A stretch of 64,000 bases of DNA from Phycisphaerae bacterium (GCA_023150615.1 JAKLKO010000015.1:21625-85624); one strand, 5' to 3'. Positions 16,184 through 25,222 are shown, numbered from the stretch's first letter. Numbers and translations: made by a program. Notes: generated by a model not told the origin, from the sequence alone.

Positions 16184-17233
16184 ATGCAGACATCAACACG
16201 CGCGGGGGCTCGGGAAGAATCCAGACGTCGCTCCGATCCATCGAAGGGGTTCCTCGACGCGCTCGGACGCGTCCGCCGCCCGGTGATCGTGGGCCACGTG
16301 ACGCCGGACGCGGATTGCCTGGGATCGATGTTCGGGCTGGCGCAGGTGCTCCGGACGCGGTCGGTCGGCGCAGTGGCGGTCCTGCCGCATCGCCGAACGG
16401 CGAAAAAGCTGCACTTCATGCTCGATCTATGCGATCGGGACCTGGTCGTCGAGCACGTGCCAGCGGAGGCCGATTCGGCGATCGTCGTCGACACGGCGTC
16501 GGCAAAGCGATCGAACGTTGAGGGCGGCTTCGAAGCGCTGGCGCATCTGCCGAGCTTCGTCATCGACCACCACATGACGAACCCGGACTTCGCCACGCAC
16601 AACTGGGTCGATCCGCACGCGGCCAGCACGAGCGGGATGGTCTATCGCCTTGCTTCGCTGATGCGCTGGACGATCTCGCCGACGGTCGCGTCGCTGCTGT
16701 ACGCGGGCGTGCACGGCGACACGGCGGGATTCTCGTTGCCGAACACGACGGCCGAGGAGCTGCGGATCGCGTCGGAACTGCTGACGGCGGGCGCGGACGT
16801 CTCGCACATCGGCGAACAGCTTTGCCGATCGCAGGGGCGGCACGACTTCGAGCTGCTGCGACGCGTGTACGACCACACGCACGTGACCGACGACGGACGG
16901 ATCGCCTACAGCTTTCTGTCGTACGCGGACATTACCGAGTCCGGCTGCTCGGCTGACGACATCGACGACCAAGTGTCCATCCCCCGCGCGCTGAAGGGGA
17001 TCCGGATCGCGATGCTGTTCACCGAGGGCGAGGCGGGGGTGATCCGCGTGAACCTCCGCGGCGAGGGGCAGACCTCGGTGCTCGAAATCGCCGAGCATTT
17101 CGGCGGCGGGGGCCATGCGCAGTCGGCGGGGATCCGTGTGCGGCACGCCTCGATGGACGACGTGATCCACAGGCTCCTGGCGGCGGCGCACGCCCACCTC
17201 GACGGCCGCGCCCCGAAACCGGGCGGGGCCTGA
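16184..17233 (+). CDS. nrnA: DHH/DHHA1 phosphoesterase (NrnA-type nanoRNase / pAp phosphatase)
   Basis: 349 residues. DHH domain with the metal-binding VTPDADCLGS and FVIDHHMT, then a DHHA1 domain ending in GGGGHAQSAGIRV. Enzymes of this type degrade 2-5 nt RNA and dephosphorylate pAp, the by-product of PAPS use, which would fit with cysC in the same window. The N-terminal 30 residues are basic and poorly conserved. A leaderless promoter sits just upstream. Confidence 0.88.
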   Translation: MQTSTRAGAREESRRRSDPSKGFLDALGRVRRPVIVGHVTPDADCLGSMFGLAQVLRTRSVGAVAVLPHRRTAKKLHFMLDLCDRDLVVEHVPAEADSAIVVDTASAKRSNVEGGFEALAHLPSFVIDHHMTNPDFATHNWVDPHAASTSGMVYRLASLMRWTISPTVASLLYAGVHGDTAGFSLPNTTAEELRIASELLTAGADVSHIGEQLCRSQGRHDFELLRRVYDHTHVTDDGRIAYSFLSYADITESGCSADDIDDQVSIPRALKGIRIAMLFTEGEAGVIRVNLRGEGQTSVLEIAEHFGGGGHAQSAGIRVRHASMDDVIHRLLAAAHAHLDGRAPKPGGA

Positions 17234-17381
17234 TATCGGCCGCGAAGGACGCCTTCGGGGGGGCATGTACGACGTAGGAATTTCATCCGAACCGGGTTTT
17301 TGCGAGCTTCGTAAACAGGGTGTGGGGCCCGAAAGCGGGCCTCTACTTCCTCCTTCTCTGCGATGCCGGAACTCCGGCAGC

Positions 17382-17428
17382 CACGCGGCGGCGATCATTT
17401 TGCGACGATCGCCGCCGCGTGCCGTTTT
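17382..17428 (+). terminator. Strong hairpin followed by T run, probable terminator
   Basis: Perfect 15-bp stem (17382-17396 with 17407-17421), 10-base loop, then TTTT at 17425-17428. It lies 150 bp after the nrnA stop and ahead of the next promoter, so it probably ends the rnf-nrnA transcript. Confidence 0.55.
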
Positions 17429-17493
17429 CGGGCCGGGAATTCTCGTCTGCACGTGCGTTTCGTCGGGAGTCGGGACGTCCATAACCGCCGGTG

Positions 17494-17522
17494 TTGACAA
17501 GCGCTTGCGCGGCGTCTAGAGT
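17494..17522 (+). promoter_or_regulatory. Sigma-70-type promoter for the B12-type radical SAM gene
   Basis: Consensus TTGACA (17494-17499), 17 bp spacer, TAGAGT (17517-17522). The start codon is 174 bp further on, giving a long leader. Confidence 0.65.
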
Positions 17523-17696
17523 TCGCCTTACGATTTCGGGCCGGGCGCGAGGTTTCCGCGGTCGAGCAGCGTTCGACCGTCGGGCCTGCCAGCGCTCGAG
17601 ACGGACGATCAGTTGGCGCGGTGATCGGGACGTCCCCCGCAAGCTCATCCGAACCACGCTCTGTCGCCGCTCGCCGAATCGAGGACGCACCAGACC

Positions 17697-19241
17697 ATGC
17701 GCATCGCTCTCGTGAATCCAATCGCTCGCCGCACGCAGGGTTATCACACGATCGGCAGCAAGATCCCGCAACTCGGACTCCAGGTGCTGGCGCAACTGAC
17801 GCCGCGCGAGCACCACGTTGACATCATCGATGAGATCTTCGGCAATGACTGCACCGATCGCGTTATCCGGCGCGGCAACTACGACCTCGTCGGACTGACG
17901 TCGTACACGAGCGGCGCGACGCGGGCCTACGAGATCGCGGCGCAATGCCGCCGGGAGGGGATTCCGTGCATCCTCGGCGGGCCGCATGCGTCGGCCGTGC
18001 CGGAGGAGTCGGCGCAGCACTTCGACTCGGTGGCGATCGGCGAGTGCGACGAGATCTACGGCCAGATCCTGGCGGACGCGGCCGCGGGGCGATTGCAGAA
18101 GTTCTATCGCGGCGGCCTGCCCGATCTCGACGTTGCGGGCCGCGGCCGGGCGCGCCAGGAGTTGCAGCCGATCAACGGGCAGTACGACGTTTCGGCAATT
18201 CAGACGTCGCGCGGCTGTCCGGTGGGGTGCGAGTATTGCAGCGTGACGAGCTTCAACGGCGCGCCGATTCGGCGGCGTCGGACGGAAGACATCGTGGAGG
18301 AGTGGTTCTCGACGACGAAGCCGTTCATCTTCGTGGTGGATGACAACTTCTTCGGTGTGGGGGAACGTCACGCGATCTGGGCGAAGCAGCTCCTGCGCGA
18401 GATCATCGCCGAAGGTCATCGGCGGAACCGGATCGCGGCGGCGCTGCGTCGCGCGCCGCGCCTGCGGCGTTGGCTCGGGTTTGCGCCGCGGCTGTGGTTC
18501 AGCCAGACGACGATCAACATGGGCGACGATCCGGCGGGCATGTCGCTGGCGGCCGAGGCGGGCTGCGTCGGGATGCTCGTGGGCTTCGAGACGTTCAACT
18601 CGGACAACCTGAAGGAGTTCCACAAGGGGATCAACCGCAAGAACCTGGAGCGCTACCAGACGCTGGTGCGCGGGTTCCAGCGGCACGGGGTGTCGGTCTT
18701 CGGCGGGTTCATCATCGGGGCCGACGCGGATGACGAGAACACGGTCGCCGCGACGGCGCTTCAGGCCGTGCAGCTCGGGATCGACACGATCCAGATTACC
18801 AACCTGACGCCGCTGCCGGGCACGAAGATGTACGACCGCTACATGGCCGAAGGCCGCGTCTTCGCGACCAATTACCCGCAGGACTGGGAGCGGTACACGT
18901 TCGTCGAGACGGTCTATCACCCGAAGAACATGACCGCGGCGAAGCTCGACGAGTGCATCTACGAGCTGCGCAACCTCGCGGCGCGGGAGAACTGGGTCTG
19001 GAAGCGCACGCTCCGCACGCTGTGGCGAACGCGGTCGCTGACGACCGCGATGTTCATTCACGGCATGAACTCGGGGTGGAAGCGCATGGCCCGCGTGCAG
19101 GCGCCGCGCGACGAAGAGCGCTACGGCGTGCGGCTCCACCGCAGCGTCCGCACCGAGACGATCCGCGAGGCCTTCGGGCTGTTCCAGCGGCGCTGGGTCC
19201 CGGCGCGGCTGAGCGTCCAGGGCTCGCCGGTCACGGCCTGA
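17697..19241 (+). CDS. B12-binding-domain radical SAM protein, substrate unknown
   Basis: 514 residues. Residues 1-130 look like a cobalamin-binding Rossmann domain of class B radical SAM enzymes (MRIALVNP, YDLVGLTSYTS, ILGGPHASAVPEE, GECDEIY). The cluster motif CPVGCEYC is at 174-181, followed by the TIM-barrel with FVVDDNFFG, GFETFN, GGFIIGAD and LTPLPGTKMYD. An Arg-rich insert (about 240-265) is unusual. The C-terminal 100 residues are basic. Class members methylate or rearrange diverse substrates. It is a single gene under its own promoter, convergent with the next gene. Confidence 0.85.
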   Translation: MRIALVNPIARRTQGYHTIGSKIPQLGLQVLAQLTPREHHVDIIDEIFGNDCTDRVIRRGNYDLVGLTSYTSGATRAYEIAAQCRREGIPCILGGPHASAVPEESAQHFDSVAIGECDEIYGQILADAAAGRLQKFYRGGLPDLDVAGRGRARQELQPINGQYDVSAIQTSRGCPVGCEYCSVTSFNGAPIRRRRTEDIVEEWFSTTKPFIFVVDDNFFGVGERHAIWAKQLLREIIAEGHRRNRIAAALRRAPRLRRWLGFAPRLWFSQTTINMGDDPAGMSLAAEAGCVGMLVGFETFNSDNLKEFHKGINRKNLERYQTLVRGFQRHGVSVFGGFIIGADADDENTVAATALQAVQLGIDTIQITNLTPLPGTKMYDRYMAEGRVFATNYPQDWERYTFVETVYHPKNMTAAKLDECIYELRNLAARENWVWKRTLRTLWRTRSLTTAMFIHGMNSGWKRMARVQAPRDEERYGVRLHRSVRTETIREAFGLFQRRWVPARLSVQGSPVTA

Positions 19242-19284
19242 TCCCGCATCCGATCCGCGATTGTGTCGCCGGCCGATCGCCGCG

Positions 19285-20322
19285 CTACCGTGCGTCCGTC
19301 GGCGGGCCGACTTGGACCGTCGTCGTCCGGCGGTAGGCCTTGTTGACCTTCAGCGTAACGGTGCACGCGACGTCGTAGCGCCCGGGCGCGGCGTAGACGT
19401 GTGCGGGGTTCTGTTCATTCGAGGTCTCGCCGTCTCCGAATTCCCAGTGCCATTTCCGCGCCTCGGGTTTCGCGTCGCAGAGGAAGTGCACGAGCATGCG
19501 ATTGCGACGATCGGTCTTGACGGCCCGCAGGCGGATCCACGGGCGCTCGCGGACGATCTTCTCGAAGAAATCCCATGCGAGCTTGACGTCGAGGCGGCGG
19601 TGGCTGCCGGCCAGTTCCATGCGCTCGACGAACATGTTTCGCTCGCGGAGCCAGTCGGTGCACGCAATGGCCTCGGTGCGGAGCGGATCGGTCTGGCCGT
19701 AATAGATGAAGATCGGCTGCCAACGGTCGAGTCGATCGGGATCGACGTCGATGTACGATGGCTCGAAGGTGCCCTGGCGGATCGCGAGGGCGCGGAAGAC
19801 GTCGGGGTGTCGCAGGCCGGTGTGCAGAATCGCGAACGCGCCGGCCGACCAGCCGGTCATGAAGACCTTTTCCTCGGCGATGTTCCGCGAGGCCTTGAGT
19901 GCGGAGACGAGGTCGAGGATGAACTGTTCGTCGGCGTTCTGCTTTCGGAGTTGCTGGTCGGCGGACGGGCGGAAGTCGCCGCGCGTGCCCTGAAGGTAGG
20001 GCGCCGCAACGATGACGTCATTCCGTTCGGCGAAGAGCGCCCATTCGCGGATTTGTGCCCAGGCGGTGTCCCACGGGTTGGTGCCGTGGCATGCGATGAC
20101 GAGCGGGTAGGCGCGGCTGCGGTCGTAGGTGGACGGGACGTAGAGGTAGTAGCGGCCGCCGGCGGGCAGGCGCGCGTCCTGAATCTCGGATTCGGTCGGA
20201 AGCGAGGTGGTGACGGGGCAGCCGGTCGGGCACGTCAGGGCGAGGGCGATCAGCGTCACACGGACGGCGGCGCGGCGGGCCATACGGATGCGGTTTAACC
20301 GGCTTGTTCGATCGGTGGTCAT
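19285..20322 (-). CDS. Exported alpha/beta hydrolase with C-terminal PKD domain
   Basis: 345 residues. A signal segment (VRVTLIALALTCPTGC) could be a weak lipobox. The hydrolase has PLVIACHGTN (oxyanion side), the nucleophile elbow GWSAGAF, the acid in YYGQTDPLR and a His in LAGSHRR, as in esterases of the PHB-depolymerase/feruloyl esterase type. The last 75 residues form a PKD-like Ig domain (WHWEFGDGETSNEQNPAHVY), often used to bind polysaccharide or protein. A TAGAGT box lies 11 bp before the start. Substrate unknown. Confidence 0.8.
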   Translation of the reverse strand: MTTDRTSRLNRIRMARRAAVRVTLIALALTCPTGCPVTTSLPTESEIQDARLPAGGRYYLYVPSTYDRSRAYPLVIACHGTNPWDTAWAQIREWALFAERNDVIVAAPYLQGTRGDFRPSADQQLRKQNADEQFILDLVSALKASRNIAEEKVFMTGWSAGAFAILHTGLRHPDVFRALAIRQGTFEPSYIDVDPDRLDRWQPIFIYYGQTDPLRTEAIACTDWLRERNMFVERMELAGSHRRLDVKLAWDFFEKIVRERPWIRLRAVKTDRRNRMLVHFLCDAKPEARKWHWEFGDGETSNEQNPAHVYAAPGRYDVACTVTLKVNKAYRRTTTVQVGPPTDAR

Positions 20323-20365
20323 CTTCGGGCCGTACTCTAGGGCCGCGGACGGGTGAATGTCACGC

Positions 20366-20395
20366 TTGCCCCGCGGGATTCACAGGGGGTATACT
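20366..20395 (+). promoter_or_regulatory. Promoter of the response regulator
   Basis: TTGCCC (20366-20371), 18 bp, TATACT (20390-20395), then a leader of about 25 bp with AGGAGG before the ATG at 20429. Confidence 0.6.
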
Positions 20396-20428
20396 TGACG
20401 TTCTCCCGCGAGCCAGGAGGTTCCCCCC

Positions 20429-20827
20429 ATGACGGCGACGTTGGAAGGCAAATCGGTCCTCGTGGTCGATGACGACGAGGAGATCCGCTCGGCGGTGGAG
20501 CTTGCGCTGGTGGACTCGGGGGCGACGGTCCGCACCGCAGCGGACGGCAACGCGGCGATCGACCTGGTCCGCGAGGTGAATCCGGACCTGATCGTGCTGG
20601 ACATCATGCTGCCGAAGCGGAGCGGCTTTCTGGTGCTGGAGAAGCTCCAGCCGAAGAAGGTGAAGGGCCAGCGGCCGTTCGTAATCATGATTACGGGCAA
20701 CGAAGGGAAGCGTCACGAGTCGTACGCGCGGTCGATGGGGGTCGACGACTATCTGAACAAGCCGTTCCGGATGGATCGGCTGCTGGACACAGCGGCGCGG
20801 CTGCTGTCGGCGCCTGCGGCGTCTTAG
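20429..20827 (+). CDS. Stand-alone response regulator receiver domain
   Basis: 132 residues, receiver domain only. Acid pocket VVDDDEE, phospho-acceptor Asp58 in [13 protein letters not shown], switch Thr in MITGN and Lys in LNKPFR. It has no output domain, so it acts by protein contact, like CheY or Spo0F. No kinase is adjacent; the nearest is at 23.6 kb. A strong ribosome site AGGAGG is eight bases ahead. Confidence 0.9.
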   Translation: MTATLEGKSVLVVDDDEEIRSAVELALVDSGATVRTAADGNAAIDLVREVNPDLIVLDIMLPKRSGFLVLEKLQPKKVKGQRPFVIMITGNEGKRHESYARSMGVDDYLNKPFRMDRLLDTAARLLSAPAAS

Positions 20828-20872
20828 GCGTCCGGCGCAGGTTCAATTCCGACAGGCACTTGGATTTCGCCC

Positions 20873-20901
20873 TTGCAACGGGGACGGGGGGTCGCTACCT
20901 T
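20873..20901 (+). promoter_or_regulatory. Promoter of rpsO
   Basis: TTGCAA (20873-20878), 17 bp spacer, TACCTT (20896-20901), about 75 bp before the rpsO start. Confidence 0.6.
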
Positions 20902-20978
20902 ATTGCATTCGTTTTCTGGCCCGTTCGGGCCAACTGAGGTCCGCGGCGTCGCGGGGAATCTGGAGTAGCGCAGGCGCG

Positions 20979-21248
20979 ATGGCACTGGCACAGGTACGCA
21001 AGACCGAGTTGGTGGGCAGCTATCGGGTTCACGCGAAGGACACGGGCTCGCCCGAGGTCCAGATTGCGCTGTTGACGGAACGGATCGCGCAGTTGACGGA
21101 GCACCTGAAGACGCACAAGAAGGACCACTCGTCGCGGCGCGGGTTGTTGAAGATGGTTGGAAAGCGCTCGAGGCTGCTGAAGTACCTGACGGCGCTGGAT
21201 CGGGACAGGTATCAGAACATCATTGGAAAGCTGGGACTGCGAAAGTAA
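20979..21248 (+). CDS. rpsO: 30S ribosomal protein S15
   Basis: 89 residues, full length. Typical S15 sequence: [25 protein letters not shown] block (here [19 protein letters not shown]), [19 protein letters not shown] and KRSRLLKYL near the end. It binds 16S rRNA in the platform of the small subunit. It is followed by pnp, the usual bacterial order. Confidence 0.98.
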   Translation: MALAQVRKTELVGSYRVHAKDTGSPEVQIALLTERIAQLTEHLKTHKKDHSSRRGLLKMVGKRSRLLKYLTALDRDRYQNIIGKLGLRK

Positions 21249-21330
21249 CGATTGTCGGTGGTCGGTCGATCGGTCCGAATTCCCCCTTCTTTTCTCTGGC
21301 AACAGCGAGTTGATGCGAATGGGAACGATC

Positions 21331-21353
21331 GGCGCGGCGGGGATCGCCGCGCC
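21331..21353 (+). promoter_or_regulatory. Hairpin between rpsO and pnp
   Basis: Perfect 9-bp stem GGCGCGGCG / CGCCGCGCC with a 5-base loop, in the 219-bp gap between the two genes. In E. coli a stem-loop at this place is cut by RNase III and mediates pnp autocontrol; the same role here is by analogy. No T run follows, so it is unlikely to be a terminator. Confidence 0.5.
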
Positions 21354-21467
21354 CGGGCGGACGCCGCTGCGCGCGGGGCGCGACCGGCCGCCGAGGAGTT
21401 TCGTGTGAAGTGAGTTGTGTTTGTCGGAAACACGGATGGATTGTCGGAAGGACAGGGTGACCGAATC

Positions 21468-23573
21468 ATGATGACGTATCGAGTCGAAAAAGAGATCGGC
21501 GGGAAGCTGCTGTCGATCGAGTCCGGGAAGATGGCTCGCCAGGCGCACGGGGCCGCGACGGTGCGGTACGGCGACACGGTGGTTCTGGCGACGGTGGTGA
21601 CGGGCAAGCCGCGCGAGGGCATCGACTTTTTCCCGTTGCAGGTGGACTACCGGGAGAAGATGTACGCGGCGGGCAAGTTCCCGGGCGGATTCTTCAAGCG
21701 CGAGGGGCGGCCGACAACGAAGGAAATTCTGACGATGCGGTTGATCGACCGGCCGATCCGCCCGCTGTTCCCTGACGGGTACATGGACGAGGTGGTGATT
21801 CAGTGCATGGTGCTGTCGTCCGACCAGGAGAACGATCCGGACATCCTGGCGATGATCGGGGCGTCGGCGTGCCTGTGCGTCAGCAAGATTCCATTCGAGG
21901 GACCGACGGCGGCGGTCCGCGTCGGGCGCGTGGACGGCGAGTACATCATCAATCCGACGGTGCTTCAGCGGAATGAATCGGACCTGGAGATCGTCCTCGC
22001 CGGGCACCGCGACGCGGTAAACATGATCGAGGTGGGCGCGCGGGAGTTGCCGGAGGACGTGATCACCGGTGGGATCGCCGCGGGCTTCGAGGTCATCCGC
22101 GAGGTGTGCGACCTGATCAACGAGCTGGCGGAGAAGGTCGGCACGAAGAAGGAATGGACGCCGCCGGAGCCGCTGACGGAGCTGCGCGAGAAGGTGGCGT
22201 CGATGGCCGAGGCGAAGCTGCGAGCGGCCAAGCGCACGACGGCGAAGCAGGCCCGAAACGAGGCCGTCGAGGCGGTCTATACCGAAGTGATGGACACGAT
22301 CTCGCCGAAGGACGCGGTGAAACCGCAGTACACGCGGGGGCAGGTGTACGCCGAGTTGCAGCGGCTGGAGGAGCGAGTCGTCCGCGAGACGATTCTGAAC
22401 GACGGCATTCGTCCGGACGGGCGCGGGACCGACGACATCCGGCCGATCAAGTGCGAGGTGGGCGTCCTGCCGCGGACGCATGGATCGGCGCTGTTCAGCC
22501 GCGGCGAAACGCAGGCGCTGGTCGTGGTGACGCTGGGGACGTCGCGCGACGAGCAACTCGTCGACGACTTGCTTGAGGAATACAGCAAGAAGTTCATGCT
22601 GCACTACAACTTCCCGCCGTTCTCGGTCGGGGAGGTGCGGCGGATCATGGGTCCGAGCCGGCGCGAGATCGGCCACGGTGCGCTGGCGGAGCGGGCGCTG
22701 GAGGCCGTGCTGCCTTCGCCGGAGAAGTTCCCGTACACGATCCGAGTGGTCAGCGACATCATGGAGTCGAACGGGTCCAGCTCGATGGCGTCGGTGTGTG
22801 GCGGGACGCTGAGCCTGATGGACGCCGGGGTTCCGATCGCGCATCCGGTGGCGGGCATCAGCATCGGCATGGTGTCGGACGGGAAGCGCGAGGTGCTGCT
22901 GACGGACATCCTCGGCGAGGAGGACCATTTCGGCGACATGGACTTCAAGGTCTCCGGCTCGCAGGTGGGCGTGACGGCGGTGCAACTGGATCTGAAGACG
23001 CGCGGGTTGCGGCATGAGCTGATCTGCCAGGCGATGGAGAAGGCGAAGACGGCGCGACGCGCGATCCTGCGCGAGATGCTCGGGGCGCTGCGCGAGCCGC
23101 GGCCGAACATCAGCGCGTACGCTCCGCGCCTGCTGACCGTGAAGATCAACCCGGAGAAGATCGGAAAGGTCATCGGACCGGCGGGCAAGGGCATCAAGGG
23201 GCTGGAGGCATCCACCGGCGCGACGATCGACATCAGCGACGACGGCACGGTGTATATCTCGTGCCTCAGCGCCGAAGGCGCCGAGGCCGCCCGCGCCGCG
23301 ATCGAGGCCATCGCCGAAGAGGTCAAGATCGGCCGCATCTACACGGGGCGCGTCACGTCGATCAAGGAGTTCGGCGCGTTCGTCGAAGTCGTTCCGGGCC
23401 AGGACGGTCTGTGCCACATCAGCGAGCTGTCGAACGACTACGTGCAGCGCGTGGGCGACGTCTGCAAGGTCGGCGACATGATGAAGGTCAAGGTGATCGC
23501 GGTCGACGAGCAGGGCCGGATCAAGCTGTCGCGCAAGCAGGCCATGCGGGAAGAGGCGACCGCGTCCGCCTGA
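21468..23573 (+). CDS. pnp: Polynucleotide phosphorylase
   Basis: 701 residues, usual length. 3'-5' phosphorolytic exoribonuclease of the RNA degradosome. Two RNase PH-like halves are visible (VRYGDTVVLATVV; RTHGSALFSRGETQALV), then a KH domain (IGKVIGPAGKGIKG, about 564-577) and an S1 domain (GRVTSIKEFGAFVEV, about 627-641). I chose 21468, where MMTYRVEKEIGG begins; the frame runs 17 codons further up but those are not conserved. AAGGA lies upstream. Confidence 0.97.
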   Translation: MMTYRVEKEIGGKLLSIESGKMARQAHGAATVRYGDTVVLATVVTGKPREGIDFFPLQVDYREKMYAAGKFPGGFFKREGRPTTKEILTMRLIDRPIRPLFPDGYMDEVVIQCMVLSSDQENDPDILAMIGASACLCVSKIPFEGPTAAVRVGRVDGEYIINPTVLQRNESDLEIVLAGHRDAVNMIEVGARELPEDVITGGIAAGFEVIREVCDLINELAEKVGTKKEWTPPEPLTELREKVASMAEAKLRAAKRTTAKQARNEAVEAVYTEVMDTISPKDAVKPQYTRGQVYAELQRLEERVVRETILNDGIRPDGRGTDDIRPIKCEVGVLPRTHGSALFSRGETQALVVVTLGTSRDEQLVDDLLEEYSKKFMLHYNFPPFSVGEVRRIMGPSRREIGHGALAERALEAVLPSPEKFPYTIRVVSDIMESNGSSSMASVCGGTLSLMDAGVPIAHPVAGISIGMVSDGKREVLLTDILGEEDHFGDMDFKVSGSQVGVTAVQLDLKTRGLRHELICQAMEKAKTARRAILREMLGALREPRPNISAYAPRLLTVKINPEKIGKVIGPAGKGIKGLEASTGATIDISDDGTVYISCLSAEGAEAARAAIEAIAEEVKIGRIYTGRVTSIKEFGAFVEVVPGQDGLCHISELSNDYVQRVGDVCKVGDMMKVKVIAVDEQGRIKLSRKQAMREEATASA

Positions 23574-23622
23574 TCGCCGCGGCCGGTCGGTCCCTGACGG
23601 TCGATCGCGGGGAGGTCGGACG

Positions 23623-24390
23623 ATGACACCCGACGGGTCCGCCTCCGCGCCGCAAGCGGCGGGCGGCGCCGCGGCGCAGCTCGTGGAGCTCACGAAGGCG
23701 ACCGGCGGACTGGCGCACGAGGTCCGCAATCCCCTCTCGACGCTGCGCGTCAATCTCCAGTTGCTCGCCGAGGAATGGCGGGCCCTGGCCGATCGCGACG
23801 TGTCGCCGTCCGAGTTGGCCGCGGTCTGCCGCCGCAGCACGCAGCGGCTTGGCACCCTGCTGAAGGAAGTCGATCGCGTCGTCCAGATCCTCGACGGCTA
23901 TCTCGGGTTCGTGGGTAAGGATCGCCCGGCGCTGGCGGACGTCGACCTGCGCGTCGTGATTCAGGAACTGGCCGAGTTTTTCGAACCGCAGGCCCGGGCG
24001 GCCGGAATGCGGCTTGACGTTCGCCTGTCGGACGATCCGCTGGTCTGTCCGCTCGACGAAGGTCTCGTGCGTCAGGCGCTGCTGAACCTGTTCATGAACG
24101 CGCGGCAGGCAATGCCGGGCGGCGGGACGCTGATCGTGTCGGTCACGGACCAGGGCGCGTGGGCACGGATCGAGCTGATCGACACGGGCTGCGGCATGGC
24201 GCCGGACGTCTGCCGGCGCGTGTTCGAGCCGTATTTCACGACGCGGCCGGGCGGCACGGGACTGGGGCTGGCGACGACGCGGCGTATCGTGCTGCTGCAC
24301 GGCGGCCGGATCGAGGTGGATTCGGAGCCGGGCGTCGGGACACGCTTCAGGCTCGATTTTCCGCGGACGACGGAGCGTGCGGCGCGCTGA
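23623..24390 (+). CDS. Soluble NtrB-like histidine kinase without sensor domain
   Basis: 255 residues. H box GGLAHEVRNPLSTL (His about 37), N box LNLFMNARQAM, then DTGCGM (G1), VFEPYFTTRPGGTGLGL (F and G2 boxes). No membrane segment and no PAS domain, so input must come from a partner. It starts 49 bp after pnp with GGGAGG at the proper distance and could be co-transcribed with it. No response regulator is adjacent; the single receiver at 20.4 kb is a candidate partner. Confidence 0.88.
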   Translation: MTPDGSASAPQAAGGAAAQLVELTKATGGLAHEVRNPLSTLRVNLQLLAEEWRALADRDVSPSELAAVCRRSTQRLGTLLKEVDRVVQILDGYLGFVGKDRPALADVDLRVVIQELAEFFEPQARAAGMRLDVRLSDDPLVCPLDEGLVRQALLNLFMNARQAMPGGGTLIVSVTDQGAWARIELIDTGCGMAPDVCRRVFEPYFTTRPGGTGLGLATTRRIVLLHGGRIEVDSEPGVGTRFRLDFPRTTERAAR

Positions 24391-24407
24391 CGACCGCGCG
24401 CTGCGGA

Positions 24408-24842
24408 TCAGCCCTCGTACCAGCGTGACCGCACGTCGCACGCGCGGCGACACCACATCTCGTCCTCGACGTCGAACTGGCAGCCCACGAGATAGCCGCC
24501 GGCCTCGGCGGTGCAATGCCGGACCACGGCCGGCACGCGGTGGGCGTGCGGATCGTGCCAAAAGAGCTTGACGGCGACGTAGGATCCGACGGAGTAGGGT
24601 TGAGCGGAGTGGAACGCGAGCCCGAGTTCCGAGGCGTTGTGCAGTGCGACGCTGACGTCGCATTGTCCGCGCGGCTGAAGCGTGGTGACGAGCAGGGGCC
24701 AGCTCCGGTGATGCCGTCGGGTGCGCCGCCGGCCGAGGTAGGCGTCGCATGCGGCGCCGCGGCGCGTGACGGCGACGAACTTGGCGATTTCGCGCCGCAT
24801 CGCGGAGACAATGGGGACGATTGCTGCAGCTTCGGCTGCCAT
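24408..24842 (-). CDS. PilZ domain protein
   Basis: 144 residues. PilZ features are the Arg-rich start of the domain (RRRTRRHHR, giving an RxxxR pair) and NASELGLAF, the (D/N)xSxxG loop that contacts cyclic di-GMP, followed by beta strands to VGCQF. Probably a c-di-GMP binding effector or cell-envelope protein. I chose ATG 24842, with GGAGG ahead, over an upstream GTG. It converges on the histidine kinase gene with 17 bp between. Confidence 0.78.
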   Translation of the reverse strand: MAAEAAAIVPIVSAMRREIAKFVAVTRRGAACDAYLGRRRTRRHHRSWPLLVTTLQPRGQCDVSVALHNASELGLAFHSAQPYSVGSYVAVKLFWHDPHAHRVPAVVRHCTAEAGGYLVGCQFDVEDEMWCRRACDVRSRWYEG

Positions 24843-25222
24843 TCCACGATCCTCCACCTACAGGATGTCACGCCGGAAGCGCAGCGCGAACGTGTGCGAT
24901 CGTGTCGGCCCCCGACTGTGAAACCAAATACGATATGCGCGGGGTGCGGACAAACGGCATTGATTATCAGACGGGCGGAACGGCGATTGGCGCGCGGAGA
25001 AACCCGGCCCTCCCCCCCAGGGCCGGGAATTCCCTGATCTGGTTTCTCGCGGAATGCCGGCCTCAATGTCGCCGGTCCCTTCACGTCGGTCGCGTGAGGG
25101 CGGGGGTTTACAAAAAGGTCGGCCGATTCTGCTGCGGGCCGGGGGCATGCTCGTTGCGCCGGATCCAACCGCGTCGTGGATTCCGCGCGGCCGGAACGGG
25201 CGTCGGCGTGTAACATGTTGGC
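24843..25222. other. Divergent intergenic region with nested inverted repeats
   Basis: 380 bp between the PilZ gene and the RlmN-like gene; no credible gene. It contains GAGAAACC (24997-25004) and its exact complement GGTTTCTC (25041-25048) enclosing a second stem CCGGCCCT/AGGGCCGG (25004-25011 and 25019-25026) around a C run. At the right end is the -10 of the RlmN-like gene. Confidence 0.6.
25211..25222 (+). promoter_or_regulatory. -10 box and leaderless start of the RlmN-like gene
   Basis: TAACAT (25211-25216) six bases before the GTG start at 25223; the hexamer and spacing are identical to those of the mogA-like gene. Confidence 0.5.

Larger units (their letters stand above)
17234..17696. 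other. 463-bp intergenic region with hairpins and a strong promoter
   Basis: No credible gene. It holds a GGCCCG/CGGGCC tetraloop hairpin (17326-17341), a large 15-bp hairpin (17382-17421) and a good plus-strand promoter (17494-17522). The last 174 bp would be an unusually long leader for the radical SAM gene; it contains small inverted repeats but no riboswitch I recognise. Confidence 0.55.

Noticed and set aside
17523..17696. Cobalamin riboswitch upstream of the B12-type radical SAM gene
   Set aside because: I searched for the conserved B12-box sequence and did not find it; the leader may be structured but not of that class.
17343..19139. 598-codon minus-strand frame opposite the B12-type radical SAM gene
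   Set aside because: The plus-strand gene has a clear radical SAM motif and promoter; the reverse product is Arg-rich shadow sequence.
20895..23855. 986-codon open frame on the minus strand across rpsO and pnp
   Set aside because: It is the mirror of two certain genes; its translation is Arg/His/Leu-rich and without domain signs. Such frames are expected in GC-rich DNA with strong third-position bias.
24843..25222. Small ORFs in the PilZ-RlmN intergenic region
   Set aside because: They have no ribosome site, no -10 box and unremarkable composition, and they cross the inverted-repeat region.
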